Positions 37,849 through 46,632 of a stretch of DNA of 64,000 bases are shown here, piece by piece. The DNA is taken from contig NZ_JAUSVR010000003.1 of assembly GCF_030814815.1 (NCBI RefSeq), forward strand, positions 124,001-188,000, written 5' to 3'. The stretch comes from Ancylobacter amanitiformis (lineage in GTDB: Bacteria; Pseudomonadota; Alphaproteobacteria; Rhizobiales; Xanthobacteraceae). The position numbers were made by a program, and so were the translations under genes. Each line of letters opens with the position of its first letter. The first letter of the stretch is position 1. The notes beneath the pieces were generated by a model. That model saw only the letters and a program-made list of their open reading frames with translations. It was not told the origin of the DNA and ran no database searches.

Positions 37849-38976
37849 TTACGGGCCGGCCCGCTCCCGCCGCCAGGCGGAAGGGCTGGTGCCGGCGACG
37901 CGGCGGAATTCGCGGTTGAAATTGGACTTGGTGAGGAAGCCGGCATCCAGCATCACCCGCGTCACCGGCAGGTCGGTGCCGGCGAGCAGGCGCTGCGCCT
38001 CATTGACACGCAGGCCGTTGACGTAATGCGAGACGCTGACCCCGTGGGTGCGGTTGATCGCCTGCGACAGCCGCCGCGCGGGCAGGGCGAGGCGGCGGGC
38101 GAGGCGGCCGAGATCCAGGTCGACATCGGTGAAGAGCCGGCGCTCGGTCATCAGCGCCTCCAGCGCGGCGATGACGGCGGCATCCTGCGCGGCCTCGTCG
38201 GGCGAGCCGGAGCCGGGCCGGTCGTCGTGGTCGGGTTCATCCTCGTCGGGTTCGTCCTCGGGCGGGGCATCGCGAGGGGCATCGTCCCGCGTCGAACCCT
38301 CCGCCCCGCGCGAGGGCGCGCGCGCGGCCTCCGTCCCCGGCGCGGCGGAATCGGCGGCGGCGGCGGCGGCGCCGAGCACGAGCAGCGCGACGACGTTGAA
38401 GGAGGCGATCATCGCCGGGGTGTTGCGGCCGCCCGTCCAGTCGAGGTCGACGGAGATCAGCATGTCCGTCACCGCCGAACCGATGAGCGCGCTCGCGGTG
38501 AGCAGCAGCGCGCGATAGGAGCGCAGGGTGCCGTCGAGCCGCGAGCCGACCAGCCCGTCCGGTCCCCGGCGGGCGAGCCAGAGCAGCGCGCCGCCATAGC
38601 CGAGGAACAGCGTCACCACCCAGGGCCCGATCGGCGCCGGTTGCCACGCGAAGAACAGCCCCACGAGCAGCGGCGGCAGGACCAGATGCGGCCAGAGCCA
38701 TGCGGGCCGGGTTCCCTCGCCGGCGTCCTCGGTGAGGCTGCGGAACGCGACATAGGCCAGCGGCGCGATGAGGCTGGCCAGCGCGGCCTGGAAGGGCTGC
38801 ACGGCGCGCAGATCATAGCCCCAGCGCAGCCCGACCAGCACGGACTGCAGCGCATAGGCGGCGATGAGCGCGAGGAACAGGGCGTGATGGCGTCCGCTCT
38901 CCTCCGAGCGCAGCAGCCGGATGGCGAGCAGCGCCAGAATGAGGGCGACGACGAAGGGCAGCGGAACGAAGATCAT
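37849..38976 (-). CDS. AraC-type regulator with multi-helix membrane domain
   Basis: This 375-residue protein has about seven hydrophobic helices in residues 1-210 (starting MIFVPLPFVVALILALLAI). A strongly acidic, Pro/Asp-rich linker (PPEDEPDEDEPDHDDRP) follows, then a C-terminal AraC/XylS domain (LGRLARRLALPARRLSQAIN; VTRVMLDAGFLTKSNFNREF). It resembles the membrane-anchored AraC family with a 7TM sensor. The target is unknown. It is divergent from an exported protein gene (39158-39862), which could be its partner, and a 15-base minisatellite lies just before its start. Confidence 0.82.
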   Translation of the reverse strand: MIFVPLPFVVALILALLAIRLLRSEESGRHHALFLALIAAYALQSVLVGLRWGYDLRAVQPFQAALASLIAPLAYVAFRSLTEDAGEGTRPAWLWPHLVLPPLLVGLFFAWQPAPIGPWVVTLFLGYGGALLWLARRGPDGLVGSRLDGTLRSYRALLLTASALIGSAVTDMLISVDLDWTGGRNTPAMIASFNVVALLVLGAAAAAADSAAPGTEAARAPSRGAEGSTRDDAPRDAPPEDEPDEDEPDHDDRPGSGSPDEAAQDAAVIAALEALMTERRLFTDVDLDLGRLARRLALPARRLSQAINRTHGVSVSHYVNGLRVNEAQRLLAGTDLPVTRVMLDAGFLTKSNFNREFRRVAGTSPSAWRRERAGP

Positions 38977-38980
38977 GGGT

Positions 38981-39055
38981 GCGGCGAGGACGGGAGCGGA
39001 GAGGACGGGAGCGGCGAGGACGGGAGCGGCGAGGACGGGTGCGGCGAGGACGACC
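38981..39055. repeat. 15-base minisatellite (5 copies) before the AraC-type gene
   Basis: Five units near GCGGCGAGGACGGGA (the second and last differ by a few bases) lie four bases upstream of the AraC-type start, within its leader. Confidence 0.9.
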
Positions 39056-39157
39056 CGCGTTTCTGGCCCGGATCGCGCATCAGGTCGACCTGAAACACGA
39101 TCGAGGTCGCCGGCAAGGCGGCGCGCGGCCACGGATGGGGCATCGCTGTTCAAACGG

Positions 39158-39862
39158 ATGCCCGCCATGAAGATGCTTGTTCTCGTCCTCGCCGCGCTGC
39201 TGGTCGGCGTGTCCCTCGCCCGCGCCGATGATAGGCGGCTCGATCTCGCCGGTGTCGAGCGAGTGGAAATCATCGGCGATGCCGCCACGGTGAAGCTGAC
39301 CGCGCGGCCGGGGGGCACGCCACAGGCGCACCTTGCCGAGCGCCGCACCGGCTGGTTCTCCCGCTGGTACTCGAGCTGGTTCTACAATGATTGCCGCACG
39401 TCGAGCCGCATGTGGGTGGAGGGCGTGGTGCTGCGCGTCGAGGCGCGCACGCCGTCCCTGCTGGAATCCTCGGACTGCGTGGTGGAACTCACGGCGAATC
39501 TGCCCCCCGACGTCTCGGTGCGCATCGATCTCGCCGCCGTGGAGGCGCAACTCGACGGCCGCTTTGCCGCGCTCGACACGCAGACGCGGGCCGGCGATCT
39601 CGTCCTTGCCGGCGCGGTGGACCGCGTCGATCTGCGCGGAACCGCGCTCAGGGCGCGGCTCGATTTCAGCGAGGCGCCGCCGCGCGCGGTCCATCTCGCG
39701 GTCGGCTCGCTCGATGCACAGATCACCCTGCCGATGCAGGCGAGCGTGGGCTGGCGGGTCGACGCCAAGGCGGCGCTGGTCGATACCGTGCGCGCCAATG
39801 ACAGCGACGGCGCGACGCAGATCCGGGTCAGCGCGGATTTTCTCCGCCTGTCGATCCGCTGA
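39158..39862 (+). CDS. Hypothetical exported protein, divergent from the membrane AraC regulator
   Basis: This 234-residue protein has a signal peptide (MLVLVLAALLVGVSLARA, cut near ADD). The mature part is rich in predicted beta strands with alternating polar and nonpolar residues (VERVEIIGDAATVKL; VVELTANLPPDVSVRIDLAA), and has a WFSRWYSSWFYNDC aromatic stretch. This pattern resembles periplasmic auto-adhesin (DUF4097-like) folds, which I cannot confirm. The start may be 39167. Gene order suggests a link to the divergent regulator. Confidence 0.65.
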   Translation: MPAMKMLVLVLAALLVGVSLARADDRRLDLAGVERVEIIGDAATVKLTARPGGTPQAHLAERRTGWFSRWYSSWFYNDCRTSSRMWVEGVVLRVEARTPSLLESSDCVVELTANLPPDVSVRIDLAAVEAQLDGRFAALDTQTRAGDLVLAGAVDRVDLRGTALRARLDFSEAPPRAVHLAVGSLDAQITLPMQASVGWRVDAKAALVDTVRANDSDGATQIRVSADFLRLSIR

Positions 39863-39871
39863 AACCGCCGC

Positions 39872-40951
39872 TCAGTCGAACAGGCGCTGCGCCGCGAGGT
39901 TGCGCGCCATCGGCCCGGGCGACTGGGCCCGCGCATCGGAGGGGGTGAAGCCGTGCTGGGCCTTGAACTGGCGGGAGAAATGCGCGCAGTCGGAAAAGCC
40001 GGCCTCCAGCGCGATATCCGTCACCGAACGTCCCGTCGTGTCGAGCAGGAAGCGCGCATAGCGCAAGCGCAGCCGCCGGTAGAACTCCGCCGGACGCTGG
40101 CCCATCACGGTCTGGAAAAGCCGTTCCAGCTGGCGGGTGGACAATTGCAGCCGGCGGGCGATGTCGGCGATGGGCAGCGGGTCGGCGAGGTGCTGTTCCA
40201 TCAGCAGCAGCGCCCGGCGCACCCGGTCGTCGGCCACCAGATCGGCGATCGGCGGGTGGGGCTGGGATTCCGAGCCCGGCCGCTGGCGATCGAGCTGCAG
40301 GATGTGGCGGCCCTTCTGCGCCACGGAGCGGCCCATCGACTTCTCCACCAGCGCCGTGGCGAGGTCCGCCGCCCCGCCGCCGCCCGCGCAGGTGATGCGG
40401 TCGCCATCGATGACGTAGAGCCGGTCGGCCACCGGCGTGTGGTGGGGGAATTCTTCGAGAAAGTCCTGGTAGTGATACCACGACACGCAGCAGCGCCGCC
40501 CGGTCATCAGCCCGGCGCGGGCGAGCACGAAGGAGCCGGTGCACACGCCCACCAGCGAGACGCCGGCGCGGGCCGCGCGCTTGAGGAAGGCGACCGTCTC
40601 CTCGTCCACCTGCTGCCCGCCATGCAGCAGGCCGCCGACCACGATGATGTAGTCGAACGCCGCGGGGTCGCCGAGCGGGCCGGAGGGCGAGACGGTGATG
40701 CCGCAGCTGGCGCGGATCGCATCGGCCTTCGAGGACATGACCTGCCAGCGCGCGCGGATGGGCCGCGAGCGGTCGCCATCGTCGGCGGCGAGGCGGAACT
40801 GGTCCACCATCAGCGAGAAGGCCGACAGGGTGAAATTGTCGGTCAGCAGGAAGCCGACATTCAGCGCGGGCGCGAGGGCAGCGGACGAGGGGCCGCCGGT
40901 CGAATGACTGGCGGCAGAAGGACCGGTCGATGTGGGGCGCTGGGTGCTCAT
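39872..40951 (-). CDS. gbdR: GbdR-type transcriptional activator (GlxA-family AraC)
   Basis: This 359-residue regulator has a DJ-1/PfpI-like N-terminal domain (LNVGFLLTDNFTLSAFSLMV; GVCTGSFVLARAGLMTGRR) and a C-terminal AraC domain (IADIARRLQLSTRQLERLFQ; VTDIALEAGFSDCAHFSRQF). In Pseudomonas, GbdR activates gbc, dgc and sox genes in response to glycine betaine and dimethylglycine. Size and context, next to sdaA, sox and gbc, fit that role. GGAGCAGGCA precedes the ATG. Gene name is by context; the paralog at 32868 could instead be GbdR. Confidence 0.78.
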   Translation of the reverse strand: MSTQRPTSTGPSAASHSTGGPSSAALAPALNVGFLLTDNFTLSAFSLMVDQFRLAADDGDRSRPIRARWQVMSSKADAIRASCGITVSPSGPLGDPAAFDYIIVVGGLLHGGQQVDEETVAFLKRAARAGVSLVGVCTGSFVLARAGLMTGRRCCVSWYHYQDFLEEFPHHTPVADRLYVIDGDRITCAGGGGAADLATALVEKSMGRSVAQKGRHILQLDRQRPGSESQPHPPIADLVADDRVRRALLLMEQHLADPLPIADIARRLQLSTRQLERLFQTVMGQRPAEFYRRLRLRYARFLLDTTGRSVTDIALEAGFSDCAHFSRQFKAQHGFTPSDARAQSPGPMARNLAAQRLFD

Positions 40952-41049
40952 TGCCTGCTCCGGCTCACAGCATAGCAAATTTGCTGCCTGCCGTCGCAAG
41001 GCATGCCGAAGCAAGGTCGGTGCCGTTCCGACGCGATCGCGTTCACGTT

Positions 41050-42414
41050 TCAGCATTCGGGCAGGTTCACGGCAAGCCCGCCCAGCGAGGTTTCCTTGTA
41101 TTTCGACGCCATGTCGCGTCCGGTCTCGCGCATGGTGGCGATGACCTTGTCGAGCGAGACGATGTGCGTGCCGTCGCCGTGCAGCGCCAGCGAGGCGGCA
41201 TTGACCGCGCTGATGGCGCCGAAGGCGTTGCGCTCGATGCACGGCACCTGCACCAGCCCGCCGATCGGGTCGCAGGTCATGCCGAGGTGATGCTCCATGC
41301 CGATTTCGGCGGCATTCTCGATCTGCTCGTTGCTGCCGCCCAGCGCGGCCGCGAGGCCCGCCGCCGCCATGGAGCAGGCGACGCCCACTTCCCCCTGGCA
41401 GCCGACCTCGGCGCCGGAGATCGACGCGTTCATCTTGAACAGCGCGCCGATGGCGGTGGCGGTGAGCAGGAAGGCATGCATGCCCGCCCGCGAGGCGGTC
41501 GAGCAATGATCGAGATAGTAGCGCAGCGTGGCCGGCACCACGCCGGCCGCACCATTGGTGGGCGCGGTGACGACCCGCCCGCCGGCGGCATTCTCCTCGT
41601 TCACCGCGATGGCGTAGAGGCTCACCCAGTCCATCACCTCGTGCGGGGTGCGGGCGTTGCGCGAGATCAGCGTGTCGTGGATCGCCTTGGCGCGCCGGCG
41701 CACTTTCAGCCCGCCGGGCAGTTCGCCCGACGTGGCGATGCCGCGATCGACGCAGGCCATCATCGCATCGACGATGCCGTCGAGATGGCCCATCACCTCG
41801 TCGCTCGGGCGGCGGGCGACCTCGTTGGCGAAGACCAGTTCGGCAATGGTGAGGCCGGCCTTGTTCGCCACGACCAGCAGGTCGCGGGCATTGCGGAAGG
41901 GATGCGGCAGGGCGACCTCGTCGGCGCCGGGCGGGCGCCCGACCTCGTCCTCCGGCACCACGAAGCCGCCGCCGATGGAGCACCAGCGCTCCTCCGCCAG
42001 CACGTTGCCGCTCGCATCGAGCGCGCGGAAGGCGAGCGTGTTGGGGTGCCGGGGCGTCGCCGACACGCCGTCGAACAGCATGTCGCGCTCGCTCTCGAAC
42101 CGCACCATGTGGCGGCCCGCCAGCGCCAGCCGCCGCTGCGAGGCGACATCCGCCGCCAGCGCGTCGGCGCGGTCGGGATCCACCGTGCGCGGGCGTTCGC
42201 CGGCGAGACCGAGGATCACCGCCTTGTCCGTGCCGTGGCCGCGGCCGGTCCAGGCCAGCGAACCGAACAGCGTGGTCTCCACGCGCGCCGCACGGGCGAG
42301 CATGCCGGCCCCGTCGAGGCGGTCAATGAAGCTCGCCGCCGCCACCATGGGCCCCACCGTATGCGAGGAGGAGGGGCCGATGCCGATCTTGAAGAGCTCG
42401 AAGGCGCTGATCAT
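41050..42414 (-). CDS. sdaA: L-serine ammonia-lyase (Fe-S type)
   Basis: This 454-residue single-chain serine dehydratase has [18 protein letters not shown] at the start and a C-terminal domain with cysteines in [19 protein letters not shown] and [19 protein letters not shown], which bind the 4Fe-4S cluster. It converts L-serine to pyruvate and ammonia. Placement just downstream of soxG (116 bases) suits disposal of serine made from glycine in choline breakdown. ATG at 42414 follows GGAGTTG. Confidence 0.95.
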   Translation of the reverse strand: MISAFELFKIGIGPSSSHTVGPMVAAASFIDRLDGAGMLARAARVETTLFGSLAWTGRGHGTDKAVILGLAGERPRTVDPDRADALAADVASQRRLALAGRHMVRFESERDMLFDGVSATPRHPNTLAFRALDASGNVLAEERWCSIGGGFVVPEDEVGRPPGADEVALPHPFRNARDLLVVANKAGLTIAELVFANEVARRPSDEVMGHLDGIVDAMMACVDRGIATSGELPGGLKVRRRAKAIHDTLISRNARTPHEVMDWVSLYAIAVNEENAAGGRVVTAPTNGAAGVVPATLRYYLDHCSTASRAGMHAFLLTATAIGALFKMNASISGAEVGCQGEVGVACSMAAAGLAAALGGSNEQIENAAEIGMEHHLGMTCDPIGGLVQVPCIERNAFGAISAVNAASLALHGDGTHIVSLDKVIATMRETGRDMASKYKETSLGGLAVNLPEC

Positions 42415-42433
42415 GGGTTGCAACTCCAGCTTT

Positions 42434-42524
42434 CGTCATCCCGGCCGGAGCGAAGCGGAGAGCCGGGATCGCTCTCCCTCCTGCACGCGATCCCGGATCG
42501 GCCTGCGGCCGTCCGGGACGACGT
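42434..42524. repeat. Second-type dispersed palindrome between soxG and sdaA
   Basis: GTCATCCCGGC...GCCGGGAT and GATCCCGGAT...GTCCGGGACGAC form a composite palindrome. Elements of this type, beginning CGTCATCCCGG, are common between genes in rhizobia. It may act as an mRNA hairpin between soxG and sdaA. Only this copy was seen here. Confidence 0.6.
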
Positions 42525-42530
42525 CTGAAA

Positions 42531-43130
42531 CTAGGCCAGTTCGCGCCGGCCGTCCTCCAGCATCTGCCAGACATAGGGCGCGAAGGAGCGCCACACGTCG
42601 ACATGGAAAATGTCCGGGGCGATGCGCGAGAGCACGATTTCGGCCTTGTGGAACAGGGTGCGGGTCGCGCTGCCGACCGGAAAGGCCTCGATCGACAGAT
42701 CGAGCGGGTTGCCCTGGTTGAGCACGTAGGCGGCCTTCGGCCCTGCTACCTCGATGGTGACGCTGCGGGCCGACACGTCGACCAGCGCATGCGGCAGGCC
42801 GGCGGTCGCCGCCTCGATGGCGGCGAAGAGCGGGGCGGGGTCCGCGCCGGGGGCGAGCAGCATCCATTCGTCCGGCCCGAGCCACAGGGCGTGACGCCCG
42901 TCCGCCGTGTGGCGGCGGTTGGCCTCGCGCGGCAGCGCAACGCCGAACGCCTCCCCGGCCGCCTGAATGGCGGCTTCACGGCCGCGGAAGGCCAGCCGGG
43001 CGGCCGGGCCCAGCGCGGTGAGCCGGGCGGCCTCGATGGAGCGCGCGCCGAGGGCCAGCGCATCGAGCGGATAGGCGGCGCGGGGGGCGCCGATTGCGGC
43101 GGTCTCAGCCATTGAGGCGGTCTCAGCCAT
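42531..43130 (-). CDS. soxG: Sarcosine oxidase gamma subunit SoxG
   Basis: This 199-residue protein (or 193 if it starts at the second Met) has the SoxG pattern: LWLGPDEWMLLAPG, LVDVSARSVTIEVAGP, and VLNQGNPLDLSIEAFP. It is the gamma subunit of heterotetrameric sarcosine oxidase and aids folate delivery. Its start lies inside an 18-base duplication shared with the soxA stop, so two ATGs (43130, 43112) are equally plausible. The duplication leaves MAETAS repeated at the N-terminus. Confidence 0.9.
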   Translation of the reverse strand: MAETASMAETAAIGAPRAAYPLDALALGARSIEAARLTALGPAARLAFRGREAAIQAAGEAFGVALPREANRRHTADGRHALWLGPDEWMLLAPGADPAPLFAAIEAATAGLPHALVDVSARSVTIEVAGPKAAYVLNQGNPLDLSIEAFPVGSATRTLFHKAEIVLSRIAPDIFHVDVWRSFAPYVWQMLEDGRRELA

Positions 43131-43140
43131 TGAGGCGGTC
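43105..43140 (-). repeat. 18-base tandem duplication at the soxA-soxG junction
   Basis: Two perfect copies of TCAGCCATTGAGGCGGTC (43105-43122, 43123-43140) span the soxA stop and the soxG start. Confidence 0.9.
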
Positions 43141-46100
43141 TCCCTTGGGATCGTAGAAGACCGGCTCCACGATTTCGACCTCGATGACGCGGTCGGGCAT
43201 GGGGACGGACAGTCTTGTGCCGATCCGCGCCCGGCCGCCCTTGACGACGGCCAGCGCGATCGAATGGCCGAGCACGGCGCTGTAATAGGACGAGGTGACG
43301 AAGCCGAGCATCGGCACCGGCACCGGTGCCTTCGGATCGGCGACGATCTGCGCGCCTTCCTCCAGCACCAGTTTCGGGTCGGTGGTGCGCAGACCCACCA
43401 GCTGCTTGCGGTCCGGCGCGCTCATGGCGGCGCGGGCGAGCGAGCGCTTGCCGACGAAGTCCTTCTTGGCCTTGCCCACCGCCCAGCCGAGATTCACGTC
43501 GTCCGGCACCTGGGTGCCGTCGGTTTCCTGGCCGACGATGATGTAGCCCTTCTCGGCGCGCAGCACGTGCATCGTCTCGGTGCCGTAGGGCGTGATGCCG
43601 AAGCGCTCGCCCGCGGCGAAGATCGCCTCCCACACCGCGCGGCCATACTGCGCGGGGACATTGACCTCGAAGCCGAGTTCGCCGGTGAAGGACACGCTGA
43701 ACAGCCGGGTCGGCACGCCGAGGATGGTGCCCTCGCGCACGCTCATGTGCGGGAAGGCCTCCTTGGCGAGGTCGATGCCCTCGATGAGCGGGGCGAGCAC
43801 CTCGCGGGCCTTGGGGCCCTGCACCGCGATAACGGCCCATTGCTCGGTGGTCGAGGTCAGCCACACGTCGAGGTCGGGCCACTCGGTCTGCAGGTAGTCC
43901 TCCATATGGGCGAGCACACGCGGCGCGCCGCCGGTGGTGGTCGTCACATGGAAGCGGTCGGGCGCCATGCGGCCGACCACGCCGTCATCCATGACGAAGC
44001 CGTCCTCGCGCAGCATCACGCCGTAGCGCAGCCGGCCGGGCTCCAGCTTGGCCCACGCGTTGGTGTACATGCGGTTCATGAACTCGGCCGCGTCCGGCCC
44101 CACCACCTCGATCTTGCCGAGGGTGGAGGCGTCGAACATGCCGACGCTGGACCGCACCGCCTTGCACTCGCGGCCGACCGCCGCGTGCAGGTCCTCGCGG
44201 CGTCCGTCCGGCAGCGCCTTGGGGAAATACCAGGCGCGCTTCCACAGGGACACGTCCTCGAAGGCGGCGCCATGCTCGGCGGCCCAGTCGTGGATCGCGG
44301 TCTTGCGGACGGGATCGAACTGATCGCCGCGCGCCGCCCCGGCGAACAGGCCGAAGGTGGTGGGCGTGAAGGGCGGGCGGAACGTGGTGAGGCCGATCTT
44401 CGGCACGCTCTCGCCGAGCGCCTCGGCGACGATGCCGAGCGTGTTCATGTTCGAGGTCTTGCCCTGGTCGGTCGCCATGCCCGTGGTGGTGTAGCGCTTC
44501 ACATGCTCGATGGAGCGGAAGCCCTCGCGGGTGGCGAGCGTGATGTCCTTGGCGGTGACGTCGTTCTGCCAGTCGACGAAGGCCTTGGTGAAGGCCGGGT
44601 TGCGCGCGTGCGGGGTGGCGCCGATGAAGCCATCCGTGCCGAGATCGTCCGCCTGGGCCGGAAAGGTTTTCGCGGACGGACCGGGCGGCGGCGTGGCGCC
44701 GCGCGCGGGGGAGGCCGCGTCGCGGGAGGCCTTCGCCGCCGCTTCGCCCTGGCCATAGCCGTCTTCCAGCACGCGCTGGAGGCCGGTAATCCCGCGGCAG
44801 GCGCCTGCGGAACGCTCGCGCTCGACCGAGGTGCCGGGAAGATAGGCGCCGCTCGCCGCGTCCCACGCCAGTTTGCCGCGCGACTGCGAGAACAGGTGCA
44901 CGCTCGGCGTGAAGCCGCCCGACATCAGCACCGTGTCGCAGGCGATGGTCTCGGAGGCGCCGACCGGGTCGACGCTCGGCCCGCCCTTGATCTTGGCGAG
45001 CCGGGCGCCGGAGACGCGCAGGCGCCCCGTCGTGCCCGTCACGACGGTGGCGGGGCGCACGTCGATGCCGGCCGCCAGCGCGCGGGCGGGCAGTTCGCCA
45101 TGCACTTCGCGCCGTAGATCGGCCACGGCGACGACGGCGACGCCGCCGGCCGCGAGGTCGAGCGCGGTCCGGTAGCCGGCATCGCAGGCGGTGAAGATGA
45201 CCGCGCGATCGCCGGGCTTCGCGCCATAGCGGTTGAGATAGGTGCGCGCGGAATCGGCCAGCAGAACACCGGGCCGGTCATTGTCCGGGAATACCAGCGG
45301 ACGCTCGAGCGCGCCGGTGGCCAGCACCACCTCGCGGGCGCGCAGCTGCCACAGCCGCTCGCGCGGCAGGTCCGCGCCCGGCGCGGCGAGGTGTTCGGTC
45401 ACGCGCTCGGCCAGCGCGATCATGTTGTGCGGGAAATAGGCGAAGGCCGTGGTGCGCGGCAGCAGCGTGACGTTGTCCATGGCCGCCAGCGTGGCGAGCG
45501 TATCCGCCAGCCATTGCTGAGCCGGCTTTCCCTCGATGGTGGCGGTGCGTTCCGCCAGCAGCGAGCCGCCAAGCTCCGCCTGCTCGTCGACCAGCCACAC
45601 CTTGGCGCCGCCTGCCGCGGCCGCCAGTGCGGCGGCAAGGCCGGCGGGGCCGGCGCCGACCACCAGCACGTCGCAATAGGCGTAGTTCTGGGTGTAGCGG
45701 TCGGGGTCGGGCAGGGTGGGGGCGACACCGAGGCCCGCCATGGCGCGGATCTTCGGCTCGTAGAAGCGCTTCCACGCCCCCGCCGGCCACATGAAGGTCT
45801 TGTAGTAGAAGCCGGCCGGCAGGAAGGGCGAGACGAAGTCATTGGCCGCGCCGGCATCGAAGCCGAGCGAGGGCCAGCGGTTCTGGCTCGAAGCCTTCAG
45901 CCCCTCATAGAGTTCCACCTGCGTGGCGCGCAGGTTCGGGCTCATGCGGGCGGCGTCGCGGGCGACATTGACCAGTGCGTTCGGCTCGTCCGAACCGGCG
46001 GAGATGAAGCCGCGCGGGCGGTGATACTTGAACGAGCGGCCGACCAGATGCACGCCGTTGGCGATCAGCGCCGAGGCGAGCGTGTCGCCCTTGAAGCCGG

Positions 46101-46185
46101 AATAGGTCTTGCCGTCGAAACGGAACGAGACCGGCGCCCCGCGATCGATGCGGCCGCCCGAATGGGTGCGGAAGCGGTTGGTCAT
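43123..46185 (-). CDS. soxA: Sarcosine oxidase alpha subunit SoxA
   Basis: This 1020-residue protein starts with a 2Fe-2S-like/ubiquitin-type segment (VSFRFDGKTYSGFKGDTLAS). An FAD/NAD domain (DVLVVGAGPAGLAAALAAAA; REVVLATGALERPLVFPDND) follows, and then a C-terminal aminomethyltransferase (GcvT) half (VGMFDASTLGKIEVVGPDAA; LRAEKGYIIVGQETDGTQVP). It oxidises sarcosine to glycine with SoxB, D and G, transferring the methyl to tetrahydrofolate. It is separated from soxD by 139 bases that hold a dispersed repeat. Confidence 0.97.
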   Translation of the reverse strand: MTNRFRTHSGGRIDRGAPVSFRFDGKTYSGFKGDTLASALIANGVHLVGRSFKYHRPRGFISAGSDEPNALVNVARDAARMSPNLRATQVELYEGLKASSQNRWPSLGFDAGAANDFVSPFLPAGFYYKTFMWPAGAWKRFYEPKIRAMAGLGVAPTLPDPDRYTQNYAYCDVLVVGAGPAGLAAALAAAAGGAKVWLVDEQAELGGSLLAERTATIEGKPAQQWLADTLATLAAMDNVTLLPRTTAFAYFPHNMIALAERVTEHLAAPGADLPRERLWQLRAREVVLATGALERPLVFPDNDRPGVLLADSARTYLNRYGAKPGDRAVIFTACDAGYRTALDLAAGGVAVVAVADLRREVHGELPARALAAGIDVRPATVVTGTTGRLRVSGARLAKIKGGPSVDPVGASETIACDTVLMSGGFTPSVHLFSQSRGKLAWDAASGAYLPGTSVERERSAGACRGITGLQRVLEDGYGQGEAAAKASRDAASPARGATPPPGPSAKTFPAQADDLGTDGFIGATPHARNPAFTKAFVDWQNDVTAKDITLATREGFRSIEHVKRYTTTGMATDQGKTSNMNTLGIVAEALGESVPKIGLTTFRPPFTPTTFGLFAGAARGDQFDPVRKTAIHDWAAEHGAAFEDVSLWKRAWYFPKALPDGRREDLHAAVGRECKAVRSSVGMFDASTLGKIEVVGPDAAEFMNRMYTNAWAKLEPGRLRYGVMLREDGFVMDDGVVGRMAPDRFHVTTTTGGAPRVLAHMEDYLQTEWPDLDVWLTSTTEQWAVIAVQGPKAREVLAPLIEGIDLAKEAFPHMSVREGTILGVPTRLFSVSFTGELGFEVNVPAQYGRAVWEAIFAAGERFGITPYGTETMHVLRAEKGYIIVGQETDGTQVPDDVNLGWAVGKAKKDFVGKRSLARAAMSAPDRKQLVGLRTTDPKLVLEEGAQIVADPKAPVPVPMLGFVTSSYYSAVLGHSIALAVVKGGRARIGTRLSVPMPDRVIEVEIVEPVFYDPKGDRLNG

Positions 46186-46200
46186 TGGACAGTTCCTTCC

Positions 46201-46310
46201 TCACCTCTCCCCGCCGGGGAGAGGTCGGCCCGCAGGGCCGGGTGAGAGGGGAGGTCGGTCGGGTGAATATACCCCTCACCCCAACCCTCTCCCCCACGGG
46301 GAGAGGGAGC
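46201..46310. repeat. Dispersed palindromic repeat, copy 3 (between soxD and soxA)
   Basis: CCTCTCCCCGCCGGGGAGAGG and CCCTCTCCCCCACGGGGAGAGG flank a GTGAGAGGG/CCCCTCACC core. It is the same element as at 13611 and 36087, here inside the sox operon. Confidence 0.85.
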
Positions 46311-46324
46311 GCGTTGCACGTGGC

Positions 46325-46615
46325 TCACTTCCCGCTCTCCCCGATATCCGGACGCGGCTCGCCGGCCTTGTAGGTGGTGACGAAGAAGTCGCTCACCGTG
46401 TCGCGTACGGCGTTGAAATAGCGCCCGCAGCCATGGATGTGCCGCCAGCGCTCGGCGTGCAGCCCCTTCGGGTTGGTGCGGTTATAGAGGAAATCGGCCC
46501 ATTCCTGGTCGGACATGGCGGCGGGATCGGCGGGGCGGGCGATATGCGCCTCGCCGCCATAGCGGAACTCGATTTCCGGCCGCGCGCCGCACCAGGGGCA
46601 GTCGATGATCAGCAT
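46325..46615 (-). CDS. soxD: Sarcosine oxidase delta subunit SoxD
   Basis: This 96-residue zinc-binding subunit opens with MLIIDCPWCGARPEIEFRYG, the conserved Cys-x2-Cys, followed by GGEAHIARP and RWRHIHGCGRYFNAVRDT. It lies 17 bases after soxB and is part of soxBDAG. ATG at 46615 follows GGAGACACC. Confidence 0.95.
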   Translation of the reverse strand: MLIIDCPWCGARPEIEFRYGGEAHIARPADPAAMSDQEWADFLYNRTNPKGLHAERWRHIHGCGRYFNAVRDTVSDFFVTTYKAGEPRPDIGESGK

Positions 46616-46632
46616 GTCGGTGTCTCCGCCCC

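Noticed and set aside
37558-39093. A plus-strand frame with many DPKTPRPQ repeats
   Set aside because: The repeats are the octanucleotide array read in frame, and the remainder is antisense to the AraC-type regulator.
43264-45117. A 617-residue plus-strand frame
   Set aside because: It is antisense to soxA and its residues show no family pattern.
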